DNA of 64,000 nucleotides from Sandaracinomonas limnophila (GCF_004005965.1 NZ_SACY01000003.1:372001-436000); one strand, 5' to 3'; counted from the stretch's first letter, positions 40,304-49,361 are shown. Made by a program: numbers and translations. Notes: a model not told the origin generated them from the letters alone.

Positions 40304-41626
40304 ATGAAGACAAAAGTAGCCCCAAAATCATCCATTAATATTGTTACTCTAGGTTGTTCTAAAAACCTGGTTGACTCTGAAGTATTGTTCACACAATTGA
40401 AAGGAAATGGCATGGAGGTTACGCATGAAGCGAAAAAAGACAAAGCAAATATCATTGTGGTCAACACCTGTGGCTTCATCGACAATGCAAAGCAAGAGTC
40501 AATTGACACCATTTTACGATATGCAGAAGCAAAAGAAGCGGGTAAAATTGATAAATTATACGTTACAGGCTGCCTTTCTCATCGTTACAAAGACGATTTA
40601 GAAAAAGAAATTCCAGCTGTAGATTCCTTTTTTGGAACCAATGAATTACCACGATTATTAAAAGCTCTTAAAGCAGATTATAAGCAAGAATTGGTTGGGG
40701 AAAGATTATTAACAACCCCAGCACATTATGCCTATTTAAAAATTGCAGAAGGTTGCGACCGTCCTTGCAGCTTTTGTGCTATCCCCTTAATGCGTGGAGG
40801 TCATATCTCTAGACCTATGGAGGAATTAATTACCGAGGCAAAATCCTTGGTAAAAAAGGGAACAAAAGAATTGATTCTGATAGCACAAGATTTAACATTT
40901 TATGGTTTAGACCTAAAATCAGAAAACCAACCAAGCGGCAGAAAATTAAAAGAATTATTGCAACGCCTATCAGATGTAGAGGGATTAGATTGGATTCGCT
41001 TACAATATGCATATCCCGCTGGATTCCCCATGGATATTCTGGATATAATGGCAGAGCGAGACAATATTTGTAAATACCTTGATATGCCGCTCCAAAGTGG
41101 ATCTGATGCGGTTTTAAAAAGCATGAGAAGAGGTATTACTCGTGAAAAAACAGAAGATTTAATTCAAAATATTCGTTCAAAAGTACCCAATATTGCATTG
41201 AGAACAACTTTGATTTCAGGATACCCAGGAGAAACTGAAGAAGATTTTGAAGAAACTTATTCATTTGTGGAACGTATGCGATTTGAACGCTTAGGTATCT
41301 TTAATTACAGCCACGAAGAAAACACCCATGCCTATAATTTGGTAGACGACGTACCCGAAGAAATCAAACAAATGCGTTCAGATGAGATCATGGCCCTACA
41401 GCAAGGAATTTCGGAGGAGATTAATCAGGAAAAAGTTGGGCAAATTTTTAAAGTAATGATTGACCGCAAAGAAAGTGGATTCTTTATTGGCAGAACAGAA
41501 TATGATTCACCTGAAGTAGATAATGAGGTGTTAATTTCTGCTGAGCAATATTGCAGATTAGGAGATTTTGTGCAAGCAAAAATTAATCGTGCAGAAGAAT
41601 TTGATTTGTACGGGGATTTAGTTTAA
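40304..41626 (+). CDS. rimO: Ribosomal protein S12 methylthiotransferase RimO
   Basis: Radical-SAM enzyme that adds a methylthio group to Asp of S12. The 440 residues contain the N-terminal MTTase domain (NIVTLGCSKNLVDSEVL with the first cluster cysteine, then VVNTCGF and GCLSHRY) and the radical-SAM CxxxCxxC in GCDRPCSFCAIPLMRG near 150. A C-terminal TRAM domain occupies the last 65 residues. The cysteines for both clusters are present. The start at 40304 fits the family; an in-frame extension to 40268 is not needed. Its end overlaps the convergent moeB-like gene by four bases. Confidence 0.96.
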   Translation: MKTKVAPKSSINIVTLGCSKNLVDSEVLFTQLKGNGMEVTHEAKKDKANIIVVNTCGFIDNAKQESIDTILRYAEAKEAGKIDKLYVTGCLSHRYKDDLEKEIPAVDSFFGTNELPRLLKALKADYKQELVGERLLTTPAHYAYLKIAEGCDRPCSFCAIPLMRGGHISRPMEELITEAKSLVKKGTKELILIAQDLTFYGLDLKSENQPSGRKLKELLQRLSDVEGLDWIRLQYAYPAGFPMDILDIMAERDNICKYLDMPLQSGSDAVLKSMRRGITREKTEDLIQNIRSKVPNIALRTTLISGYPGETEEDFEETYSFVERMRFERLGIFNYSHEENTHAYNLVDDVPEEIKQMRSDEIMALQQGISEEINQEKVGQIFKVMIDRKESGFFIGRTEYDSPEVDNEVLISAEQYCRLGDFVQAKINRAEEFDLYGDLV

Positions 41627-42735
41627 TAATATCGAGGAACATTTTCGTCAACATGGATAGACCAGGCATCTATACCACCTTTTAAATTGAACAAATTAGG
41701 AGTTTGAAAATGCTTTTGTAATTGTTTAATCACATATGCAGATCGCATTCCGTGGTGACACAAAACCAAACCTTTTTTACCTGTTGGCAATAGGGAAACC
41801 TTATTTAAAACCTCTCCCATGGATAGCTGAATCGCTCCTGGAATAGAGGCCAATTCAAACTCTTCGGGTTCTCGGACATCCAAGATATAATCCAATTTTC
41901 CATCTTTCAACCATTCAGATGCCACATCTGGATCTACATCATGCACCATTTCCCAATTTACTTCGTCAGGACGCTCTCCAAATTTTTCGGCATTTGCCGA
42001 ACGATTCATTTTAAAAAAACGCATTGAAAATTCATTGGCATCAAATCGGCCTAAAGCCCCGTTGGCTGGTGAGGCCCAGGCAACCAAATAATAAATAGCT
42101 TCTTTGGCTTGCATAATACCCATCATTCCTGGCAAAAAACCTAAAACTCCTGCATCGTCGCAATTTGGAATTTCATCTAAACCAGGTTCTTCTGGGAAAA
42201 AACAACGATAGGTTGGACCTTTTCTATCCTCTCCAAAAACGTCTCCATTGCACAAACTAATTAAGCCTTCCCAAGAATGAATGGCAGCATATACAAAGGG
42301 TTTGTCGTATCGTAAACAGGTATCGTTAATCAAATATCGGGTTGCAAAATTATCAGTGCAGTCAACCACCAAGTCAACAGCTGCAATTAATTCATCAGCA
42401 TTTTCTCGTGTAAGATTTTTTTCAATGCCTTCTAAATCACAATGCGGATTTAGCTTGGACATTTTTTCGAGGGCAATTTTTACTTTTTTTTGTCCAACTT
42501 CATGCGTACTGTACAATACTTGCCTGGCCAAGTTTGAAAGATCGATTGAATCTCCATCAATTAAAATAATTTTACCAATACCGGCTGAAACTAAATACGG
42601 CAAAGCACCACAAGCTAATCCACCAGCCCCCACAACTAAAATAGTTGAGGAAGCTAATTTCGACTGTTCCTGAATATTCCATTCAGGTAATTTCAATTGT
42701 TTGGAATAACGATGTAATTCTTCTGGACTAAACAT
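41623..42735 (-). CDS. moeB: MoeB/ThiF-type adenylyltransferase fused to a rhodanese domain
   Basis: A 370-residue E1-like activating enzyme. The N-terminal 240 residues bind ATP (VVGAGGLACGALPYLVSAGIG, key Gly motif; DGDSIDLSNLARQ; DCTDNFATRYLIND) and hold the cysteine in IPNCDDAGVLGFLPG. The C-terminal rhodanese (about 265-370) has LDVREPEEFELASIPGA and the active loop CHHGMRS with its sulphur-carrying cysteine. This fused form activates the C-terminus of small sulphur carriers (MoaD/ThiS-like), giving sulphur for molybdopterin or thiamine; which one cannot be told here. Its ATG is 5 bases past the rpmB terminator. Confidence 0.92.
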   Translation of the reverse strand: MFSPEELHRYSKQLKLPEWNIQEQSKLASSTILVVGAGGLACGALPYLVSAGIGKIILIDGDSIDLSNLARQVLYSTHEVGQKKVKIALEKMSKLNPHCDLEGIEKNLTRENADELIAAVDLVVDCTDNFATRYLINDTCLRYDKPFVYAAIHSWEGLISLCNGDVFGEDRKGPTYRCFFPEEPGLDEIPNCDDAGVLGFLPGMMGIMQAKEAIYYLVAWASPANGALGRFDANEFSMRFFKMNRSANAEKFGERPDEVNWEMVHDVDPDVASEWLKDGKLDYILDVREPEEFELASIPGAIQLSMGEVLNKVSLLPTGKKGLVLCHHGMRSAYVIKQLQKHFQTPNLFNLKGGIDAWSIHVDENVPRYY

Positions 42736-42740
42736 AATGC

Positions 42741-42770
42741 AAAAAAAAAGCCTCTCCGAATGGAGAGGCT
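42741..42770 (-). terminator. Terminator of rpmB
   Basis: On the minus strand AGCCTCTCC-ATTC-GGAGAGGCT is followed by nine T. It ends the rpmB transcript and lies directly before the moeB-like start codon, so moeB would need read-through. Confidence 0.9.
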
Positions 42771-42792
42771 AATTTATATATTTTTGATTAAA

Positions 42793-43032
42793 CTATACAG
42801 TCAAAGTACCTTTTTGAGCAGCTTTGATCAAAGTTTTTTCGAAACCATTCTTGTTGATTGTACGAATTGCCTTTGCAGAAACCTTCATACGAACCCAAAC
42901 ACCTTCAGATTCTAAGAAAAATTTCTTAGTCTGTAAGTTTGGATAAAACTTACGCTTAGTCTTGTTATTAGCGTGAGAAACATTGTTTCCAACTTGTGTC
43001 TTTTTTCCAGTCAATTGACAAACCTTTGCCAT
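42793..43032 (-). CDS. rpmB: 50S ribosomal protein L28
   Basis: The 79-residue L28 starts MAKVCQLTGKKTQVGNNVSHANNKTKR, with the typical GNNVSHANNKTKR motif (residues 16-28). The L28 core segment RKFYPNLQTKKFF follows. In most Bacteroidota rpmB is followed by rpmG and a DUF4295 gene, but here it is monocistronic and ends at a terminator. It has a good promoter and a leader with a small hairpin. Confidence 0.97.
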   Translation of the reverse strand: MAKVCQLTGKKTQVGNNVSHANNKTKRKFYPNLQTKKFFLESEGVWVRMKVSAKAIRTINKNGFEKTLIKAAQKGTLTV

Positions 43033-43048
43033 AATCTTTCTATTTTAA

Positions 43049-43124
43049 TGGGCTTTTGCCCAAGTTAATTAAATCTTTTCCGAATTGGGAAGGCGAAATT
43101 AAGAAAATTTTCTAAAAATTCAAA
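43049..43124 (-). promoter_or_regulatory. rpmB promoter and leader hairpin
   Basis: Minus strand: TTTG (43124-43121), 19 bases, TAATTTCG (43101-43094), a one-mismatch fit to TAnnTTTG at canonical spacing. The leader of about 57 bases holds a TGGGC-AAAA-GCCCA hairpin at 43062-43049, just ahead of the start codon. Confidence 0.55.
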
Positions 43125-43195
43125 CGTTAGAAGTAAAATAAATTTTAGAATTTATCAGAAGTAAGGAATTAAATCAAGAACATGTATCTTTGAGG

Positions 43196-44317
43196 ATGGC
43201 AAAGAAGAAAATTAAGGAAGAAACCTTAGCTGGGAAAATCATTTCATCGCTGATTTGGTTGGGTACTCTCCCACTTTGCATTTACACATTAATTACCTAC
43301 ACACTTTCTTATACCCTCCTATTCGACCATTGGATTGCTGGATTTCTCATGATGACTGTGCCTGTGGCACAAATTTTATGCTTGATTTCTTTAATTTATT
43401 GGTTGACTCGCAGGGCAAAAAGAGCTCTATTACCCCTTACCGTTTTACTTTTAGGTTATGGATTCATCAAAAGAACATTTACAGTTCATGAACCCATTGC
43501 AAGTCTTGAAAATTCCATCAAAATCCTGAATTATAATGTGTATGGGATGTATTCGAACGAATATGAGTCGAACAAAGAAAAACTTAACAAACTGAAGGAT
43601 TTCATCAAAAACGAAGAGGCAGATATCAAGGTTTTTCAGGAGTTTTATTCTAATGCCGATCGAAAACAATATCGAACCATAGATTTCTTGAAGGGGGAAT
43701 ACCCAAATTATGCCTTCATACCGCTAAAACAAGAGGCATTTGATAAAAACGAAAAAATGGGACTTGCTATTTTTTCTAAATACCCCATCATACATTTTGA
43801 AGGTGAGCAATATAAAAATTCTGCAAATGGATATTTATTAGCAGATATTGCTTACAAAAAAGATACTATTCGTATCATCAATTTGCAGTTGTGGTCAATG
43901 GGAATACGCGTAGGAAAAGTGGCAGGAAAAATTCGTGACCAGGATTACAGCAACGCCAAAAAAGAAGGCCGAGGAATATTAGCCTCTCTAAAAAAAGGTT
44001 TCATCAATCATAAACGTGAAATGGACCAAATCAATCGATTCATTCAAAACAGCCCATACCCTATTTTGGTGATGGGCGATTTAAACGAAACGCCTTACGG
44101 GTGGGCTTACGGCACAATAAGAGAGCGGCTCAAAAATGGATTTGAGGAGGCTGGAAATGGTTTCGGATTTACCTTGAACAGAAGTCCATACGTGGTTCGT
44201 ATAGACAATCAATTTTTCTCAGATGATTTCAAAATATTGAATTTTGAGACCTTGTCTAAAATCAAATACTCTGACCACTTACCTGTCCTAGGGACTTATC
44301 AATTGAAACATGAGTAA
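43196..44317 (+). CDS. Membrane-anchored endonuclease/exonuclease/phosphatase family protein
   Basis: A 373-residue protein with two to three N-terminal membrane helices (about 10-95) and a C-terminal EEP domain. Catalytic signatures of the fold are present: ILNYNVYGMY near 110, VFQEFY near 145, NLQLWSMG near 235, VMGDLNETPYG near 290 and SDHLPV near the end. The substrate could be a nucleic acid, phospholipid or phosphodiester; membrane-linked EEP proteins of this type are common in Bacteroidota without an assigned role. The ATG at 43196 is chosen over a TTG six bases upstream, since that TTG belongs to a TATCTTTG box at 43185-43192. Confidence 0.85.
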   Translation: MAKKKIKEETLAGKIISSLIWLGTLPLCIYTLITYTLSYTLLFDHWIAGFLMMTVPVAQILCLISLIYWLTRRAKRALLPLTVLLLGYGFIKRTFTVHEPIASLENSIKILNYNVYGMYSNEYESNKEKLNKLKDFIKNEEADIKVFQEFYSNADRKQYRTIDFLKGEYPNYAFIPLKQEAFDKNEKMGLAIFSKYPIIHFEGEQYKNSANGYLLADIAYKKDTIRIINLQLWSMGIRVGKVAGKIRDQDYSNAKKEGRGILASLKKGFINHKREMDQINRFIQNSPYPILVMGDLNETPYGWAYGTIRERLKNGFEEAGNGFGFTLNRSPYVVRIDNQFFSDDFKILNFETLSKIKYSDHLPVLGTYQLKHE

Positions 44318-45548
44318 GTCGAACCCAAACCAACTTTGGAAAGTTCTTGGTACGGGTTTTGGTATCGCTGTAACCATTGGAGGAACAATTGGCACAGGTA
44401 TACTGCGAAAACCAGGACCCATCGCCGAACAAATGGAAAATCCCTGGGCAATCATTGGTTTATGGGTGTTGGTTTCTATTTATGCACTTTTAGGAGTCAA
44501 TTGCGTATTAGAATTAAGCCTTTCTGTACCTAAGGCAGGAGCATGGTATGTTTATGCCGAAAGGGCCTTTGGTAAATTGGTGGGATTTTTGGTAGGTTTA
44601 ACTTCCTGGCTGGGTACGGTCACAGCTTTAGGGTTCGGCGCCTACACCTTTAGCGAATACTTAGGATTATTATTTCCATATTTAAACAACTATCTAATTA
44701 TAATTTCGATTGCCATTTTGGTAATGCTTTGGGGATTTCATCAATTGGGTGTTGTAGCGGCGGGTAAAAGTCAGGAATGGCTAAGTGGTTTAAAGGCATT
44801 TGCCTTGTTTTTATTTATAATAATTTGTTTTTGCTCAAGTCCAGGCACAAGTAATTTTACGAGCCAAAAATGGCCACCTATTTCAAACAACGGAATAATT
44901 ACCGCCCTTCTTTCAATTTTTTATGCATTTGATGGCTGGCATACTGCTGCCTATTTTACGGAGGAGAATGCAGACCCTCGCAAATCTATGCCCAAAGCCA
45001 TGTATTTAGGAGTTTTCATGGTGGCATTAATTTATATCCTAATTAATGTGGCTATTTTGTATGTTATTCCAATCGAAACATTGAAAGGAAGTAAATTAGC
45101 AGCAGCAGATGCCATCCAACTGCTGCTAGGCCCACAAATAGGAAAATATGTAACCATATTTTTAATGCTTACTATTTTTGGAATTTTAAATACTCAGGTT
45201 ATGTTTGCACCTCGTGTAATCTATTCTATGAGTAGGGATGGCTTGTTTTTCAAAAAAGTTAGCCAAATCAACAAAAACGGCACACCTACTTTTGCAACAC
45301 ATATTACAGTAGGAATGTCTTGTTTGTTTTTAGTTATAGGACAAAACTACAGCACACTTTTATCAGACATAGCAACCTTCTTTTTTGTGACGGCCTATTT
45401 GGCAGGATTTGCCTCCTTAATTGGACTTCGAAAAAAAGAACCGAATTTAGAAAGGCCTTACAAAGTAATGCTTTATCCCTATTTGCCTTGGTTCATGGTA
45501 ATTGTGTCAGGATTATTTCTCCTGGGAGTAATGATGCAAATGTTTTAG
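44310..45548 (+). CDS. APC-superfamily amino acid permease
   Basis: A 412-residue transporter with about twelve membrane helices. The first helix holds the unwound substrate-binding motif GGTIGTGIL near residue 20, typical of amino acid-polyamine-organocation permeases. ALLSIFYAFDGWHTAAYFTEE near 205 is helix 6 (core AFDGW). Helix 8/10 regions follow, with APRVIYSMSRDGLFF near 310. The substrate is not predictable from sequence alone. Its start overlaps the EEP gene by 8 bases and its stop overlaps the convergent dacB gene by 4. Confidence 0.93.
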   Translation: MSKSNPNQLWKVLGTGFGIAVTIGGTIGTGILRKPGPIAEQMENPWAIIGLWVLVSIYALLGVNCVLELSLSVPKAGAWYVYAERAFGKLVGFLVGLTSWLGTVTALGFGAYTFSEYLGLLFPYLNNYLIIISIAILVMLWGFHQLGVVAAGKSQEWLSGLKAFALFLFIIICFCSSPGTSNFTSQKWPPISNNGIITALLSIFYAFDGWHTAAYFTEENADPRKSMPKAMYLGVFMVALIYILINVAILYVIPIETLKGSKLAAADAIQLLLGPQIGKYVTIFLMLTIFGILNTQVMFAPRVIYSMSRDGLFFKKVSQINKNGTPTFATHITVGMSCLFLVIGQNYSTLLSDIATFFFVTAYLAGFASLIGLRKKEPNLERPYKVMLYPYLPWFMVIVSGLFLLGVMMQMF

Positions 45549-46816
45549 AATTGACCTAAATTATTCAAAAAAGCAATAACAGCTTCCTTACTTTTTGAAA
45601 CAGACCGATTTTCAAGATTAGTCATAATGGAAAAAGCAATCCATTTCCCTTTGGGAGTTTTAGCGAAACCCGACAAATTATAGGTATTGGAAAAGGAACC
45701 CGATTTCGCCCAAATTTCTAAATTGGGATTTTGTAATTTGACATTTTTCAAAGTACCGGCACCTCCAGCCTTTGGCATCAGGGCCATCCATCTTTCTTTC
45801 GGAATATCCTGATATATTTTCTCCAGCACGTTTACCAAATCCATTGGCTTCATCAGATTATAACGGGAAAGTCCAGAACCGTCTACCCACTTCATATTTT
45901 TCAAAGGCGCATCAGTTAAGGTATCTTGAATGGCCATAAGCATCGATTCTACATCTTTTCCTTTACCTAATTTTCGTCCCATCTCTACTACCAATTGCTC
46001 AGCAATCATGTTATCAGAATGATACAACATGGGCTTTAAAAGAGAATCCAAGGTTGTCACTGCCACTAATTTAGCCTTTGAACTAATGGGTTTTTGAACC
46101 AAACCAACCTTTTTCTGACTCAAATCCGACAAAAATTTTGCTGTCAACTCATGACTTTGGATAAAAGGACTATCAAATGCTTTTATCTGTTTTTCATGTA
46201 TAAAAAATAGATTTGACAATCGATCCCGTACTGGCATTTCAGATTTTACAAAATAGGTGTTTTGAAGAAATTGGCTTGGATTTGCTTTCCAAACCTCGTT
46301 TTGTTTTGAAAAATGAACCACATTACCAAAAATAGGCAGTTCAGAAACCTCTGCAGAATAATAATCTGGATAATCGTCCCAGGCCCAGCCCGTACCGAGA
46401 GGTTTTATCTTTAAATCCTTAGCGAGAACAACAGGTTTGGTTTTAGCCGCAATAAAATTTACCAGTTCTGAATTTTTAAAATCTGGGTGTAAAAAAGATG
46501 GATCGCCCATTCCCCAAACAATTACAGAATCTGACGTTTCCTCATAAGCAAAGGCTGGAATTTGCTTTTCCAATAACTTGTTGGCTGCATAAAAAGTCAC
46601 CAACTTGGTATTAGATGCCGGCATAAAATACTTTTGCCCATTGTAATCTAAATATACCTTCCCAGACTCCAGATCTTTCAAATAAAACCCATTAGCGCCG
46701 TTTGAAAAATCAGAATTTTGAAAGATTTTTCTTGATAAACTTGTTCGACAAGCCCCAATGAAAAAAGCTAAAAATACTATAATTAAGTACTCTGATTTAA
46801 ATTTTATCCGATCCAT
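45545..46816 (-). CDS. dacB: D-alanyl-D-alanine carboxypeptidase/endopeptidase, PBP4 (S13) family
   Basis: A 423-residue lipoprotein-like precursor (hydrophobic N-terminus with ACRTS, cysteine near residue 23). The three penicillin-binding motifs are SNTK in FMPASNTKLVTFYAANKLL near 70, SDN in YHSDNMIAEQLV near 275 and KSG in WAKSGSFSNTYNLSGFAK near 375. The S13 insert domain between motif 1 and 2 is shorter than in E. coli PBP4. It trims peptidoglycan cross-links in the periplasm. It shares 13 bases with the upstream Nudix gene. Confidence 0.93.
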   Translation of the reverse strand: MDRIKFKSEYLIIVFLAFFIGACRTSLSRKIFQNSDFSNGANGFYLKDLESGKVYLDYNGQKYFMPASNTKLVTFYAANKLLEKQIPAFAYEETSDSVIVWGMGDPSFLHPDFKNSELVNFIAAKTKPVVLAKDLKIKPLGTGWAWDDYPDYYSAEVSELPIFGNVVHFSKQNEVWKANPSQFLQNTYFVKSEMPVRDRLSNLFFIHEKQIKAFDSPFIQSHELTAKFLSDLSQKKVGLVQKPISSKAKLVAVTTLDSLLKPMLYHSDNMIAEQLVVEMGRKLGKGKDVESMLMAIQDTLTDAPLKNMKWVDGSGLSRYNLMKPMDLVNVLEKIYQDIPKERWMALMPKAGGAGTLKNVKLQNPNLEIWAKSGSFSNTYNLSGFAKTPKGKWIAFSIMTNLENRSVSKSKEAVIAFLNNLGQF

Positions 46817-47244
46817 CTTTGTTCAATCAAGCCGAGATATTTCCCGCTTTTACCAGTTATTAAATAATCCTGCAGGGCATCGCCAGCATTGGGATACAAA
46901 TTTACGAAAGAAAGTTCAGCAAGAGGCAACCAAACTACCTCTGCAGCAGTAGTTTCATTAGCTTGCAAAATTGGCACCCCTCCTATTATTGACCCTTCAA
47001 AAAACACATGTAATGCTGCCTTTCGGAACTCATTCCCTGCCATTTGCCCCATAAACAGCATTTTGCCAACTTCCACATCAATACCCAATTCCTCTTTACA
47101 TTCACGCTCCAATGCAATCGGTAATAATTCTTCATCCTCTAAATTACCTCCAGGAAAATTATAAATTTGCTCTTCACCATATTGATACTTCATTAAGAGA
47201 ATGTGATTGTTTTCAATGATGATGATGGCTGGTCGGAGACGCAT
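46804..47244 (-). CDS. Nudix hydrolase
   Basis: A 146-residue single Nudix domain with an intact box: G-N-L-E-D-E-E then REC-K-EELG (GNLEDEELLPIALE, RECKEELGID) at about 32-54, so catalysis is likely. The substrate is unknown; the first 25 residues (RPAIIIIENNHILLM) are the usual beta strand pair. It is translationally coupled to dacB (13-base overlap). A 7-base repeat array begins 7 bases upstream of its start codon, where the ribosome would bind. Confidence 0.9.
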   Translation of the reverse strand: MRLRPAIIIIENNHILLMKYQYGEEQIYNFPGGNLEDEELLPIALERECKEELGIDVEVGKMLFMGQMAGNEFRKAALHVFFEGSIIGGVPILQANETTAAEVVWLPLAELSFVNLYPNAGDALQDYLITGKSGKYLGLIEQRWIG

Positions 47245-47250
47245 TTTTAG

Positions 47251-47389
47251 TTATGGGTTATGGGATATGAGTTATGAGGTTCAAATTATGATTTGTAATA
47301 ATTTGGACTTAAATTACAAAATTAAATCCATAACCCATAACCCATAACCCATAACCCATAACCCATAACCCATAACCCATAACCCATAA
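47251..47389. repeat. Opposed heptamer repeats (TTATGGG / CCCATAA) between two divergent starts
   Basis: The left arm has four 7-base units at 47251-47278 (TTATGGG, TTATGGG, ATATGAG, TTATGAG). The spacer of 48 bases (47279-47326) is AT-rich. The right arm has nine 7-base units at 47327-47389 (TCCATAA, then CCCATAA eight times) and ends eight bases before the Nif3-like ATG. It uses the same unit family as the array at 4.4 kb. It replaces the promoter/5' region shared by the Nudix and Nif3-like genes. Confidence 0.93.
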
Positions 47390-47396
47390 CCCTAAA

Positions 47397-48491
47397 ATGA
47401 TAAAAGTAAAAGACATAGCTTCCGCAATGGAACAATGGGCACCCTTGGCATGGCAAGAATCCTATGACAATGCGGGACTTTTGGTAGGCGATAAAAATCA
47501 GGAGGTGAGTGGCATTTTAGTTTCTTTGGATTGCACGGAGGAGGTTATTGAGGAAGCTAAGGCCAAAAATTGCAATATGATTATTGCACATCATCCGATT
47601 ATTTTCAAAGGGTTAAAAAGTTTGACAGGCAAAAATTATGTGGAAAAAACAGTTATATCTGCCATAAAAAACGACATCATATTGTATGCCTCGCATACCA
47701 ATTTAGACCATGCACCCAAAGGAGTTAGCTACCATTTAGCCCAAAAATTTGGGATAAAGGGTCAAGTACTTTCTCCTGTGAAAGAAAATCTTAAAAAGTT
47801 AAGTTTTTTTGTACCCCGGGAAAATGCAGAGTCAGTAAGAATGGCCTTGAATTCGGCAGGTGCTGGACAAATCGGAAACTATGATAATTGCAGCTTCACA
47901 TCTGAAGGCATTGGTCGATTCACACCCAATCAGGAAGCCAATCCACATATTGGAAAGGCATTGAAAGCAGAGGAGGTTGAAGAAATGAAGGTGGAAGTGA
48001 TTTTACCAAGTCACAAAGAGGCAGAAATCCTCCAAACATTATTTACTGCTCACCCCTACGAGGAGGTTTCTTATTTTATTCAAAAATTAGATAATACATG
48101 GAATGAGGTGGGAGCAGGATATATTGGGGAATTAGAAAAAGAAATTTCAGAAGCCGATTTCTTACAAATGATCAAACAGAAATTAGGTATTCAAAATTTT
48201 CGACACAGTCCAAAAACTGGCAAGAAAATAAAGAAAATTGCCTTTTGCGGTGGAGCAGGAAGCTTTTTGATTCAGAAGGCGAAAGCTGCTGGCGCAGATG
48301 CTTACATTACGGGTGATATCAAATACCATGAGTTTTTTGATGCAGAAAATCAAATCATTTTGGTGGATGTAGGACATTATGAATCAGAAGTAATGATAAA
48401 GGATGCGATATGTGAGTATTTGTCAAATATTTTTTGTAATTTTGCCGTTCTCAAAAGTGAAACTAATACAAATCCAATTAATTTCGCTTGA
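47397..48491 (+). CDS. Nif3-like dinuclear metal centre protein
   Basis: A 364-residue member of the Nif3/YbgI/GCH1L family (forms hexameric toroids with a dinuclear metal site). The N-terminal part has WQESYDNAGLLVGD near 18 and IIAHHPIIFKGLK near 62 with the first metal histidines. TNLDHAPKGVSYHLA follows near 100, then a CutA/PII-like insert at about 130-235. The C-terminal half has FCGGAGSF, ADAYITGDIKYHEFFDA and VDVGHYESE near 330 with the final metal ligands. Function is debated (GTP cyclohydrolase-related). It pairs with the downstream zinc-ribbon gene, a common neighbour. Confidence 0.93.
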   Translation: MIKVKDIASAMEQWAPLAWQESYDNAGLLVGDKNQEVSGILVSLDCTEEVIEEAKAKNCNMIIAHHPIIFKGLKSLTGKNYVEKTVISAIKNDIILYASHTNLDHAPKGVSYHLAQKFGIKGQVLSPVKENLKKLSFFVPRENAESVRMALNSAGAGQIGNYDNCSFTSEGIGRFTPNQEANPHIGKALKAEEVEEMKVEVILPSHKEAEILQTLFTAHPYEEVSYFIQKLDNTWNEVGAGYIGELEKEISEADFLQMIKQKLGIQNFRHSPKTGKKIKKIAFCGGAGSFLIQKAKAAGADAYITGDIKYHEFFDAENQIILVDVGHYESEVMIKDAICEYLSNIFCNFAVLKSETNTNPINFA

Positions 48492-48528
48492 ATAGAGCGT
48501 TGTTGAACATATTCAAATTAACAAATTA

Positions 48529-49344
48529 ATGGCAACTGCTACAGAAACAACCATTGCACAAAAATTAGAAGCTTTAATGAAGCTTCAAAACATTGATTCT
48601 GCCTTAGATAATATCAAGAAAGTTCGCGGGGATTTACCTGAAGAAGTGAGAGATTTAGAGGATGAAATTGCAGGTTTAGAAACTCGTTTGGCGAAATTTC
48701 AATCAGAAGTTGAAAATTTCAATACACAAATCAACAACTACCGCAATTCAAAAAAGGATTCGGAGAAATTGATTGCCAAATACAAGGAGCAACAAATGAA
48801 TGTTCGCAACAACCGTGAGTTCGATGCAGTTTCTAAGGAAATTGAATTACAAGGACTTGAAATGGAAATTGCTGACAAGCGTATCAAAGAAATCGACATT
48901 AAAGTTTTGAACAAAAACGATGAAATCGGTGGAGTTGAGTCCAATTTATTTGAGCGTAACAAAGACCTTGAATTAAAGAAAAAAGAATTAGAAGTAATTA
49001 TTGCAGAATCTGAAGAGGATGAGCAAAAATTATTGAAAGATAGAGAGAAAGCATTGAAAGCAACAGAAGAAAGATTATTGAAATCTTACACCAAGTTGAG
49101 AGATAATGCTCGTAACGGCCTAGCTGTTGTTATGGTTTCTCGTGGCGCTTGTGGTGGCTGTTTTAGCTCAGTCCCTCCTCAACGTCAGACCGACATTAAA
49201 GACAAGAAGAAAATCATCGTTTGTGAGCACTGCGGTAGAATCTTAGCAGGTGTAACAGATCCACAACCAGGTGAAGTAAAAGAAAAGAAAACTAGAGCAA
49301 CTAAAGTTTCTGCAGCAGCGGCTGCAGCGGCAACAGCTGAGTAA
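48529..49344 (+). CDS. Coiled-coil protein with C-terminal C4 zinc ribbon
   Basis: A 271-residue protein: a long helical coiled coil at about 10-190 (LEDEIAGLETRLAKFQSE, KDLELKKKELEVII) and a zinc ribbon near 205-240 with GACGGC and CEHCGRI pairs. A short Ala/Lys tail follows. The family (zinc ribbon domain, formerly DUF164-like) is found next to nif3-like genes in many genomes; a nucleic-acid or RNA-polymerase role has been suggested, but none is proved for this protein. A TAATTTTG box at 48437-48444 inside the preceding gene may drive it. Confidence 0.88.
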   Translation: MATATETTIAQKLEALMKLQNIDSALDNIKKVRGDLPEEVRDLEDEIAGLETRLAKFQSEVENFNTQINNYRNSKKDSEKLIAKYKEQQMNVRNNREFDAVSKEIELQGLEMEIADKRIKEIDIKVLNKNDEIGGVESNLFERNKDLELKKKELEVIIAESEEDEQKLLKDREKALKATEERLLKSYTKLRDNARNGLAVVMVSRGACGGCFSSVPPQRQTDIKDKKKIIVCEHCGRILAGVTDPQPGEVKEKKTRATKVSAAAAAAATAE

Positions 49345-49361
49345 TATTTTCAATTGCACAT

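Noticed and set aside
42736-42792. rpmG or DUF4295 gene downstream of rpmB
   Set aside because: The gap is 57 bases and filled by the rpmB terminator, so neither fits.
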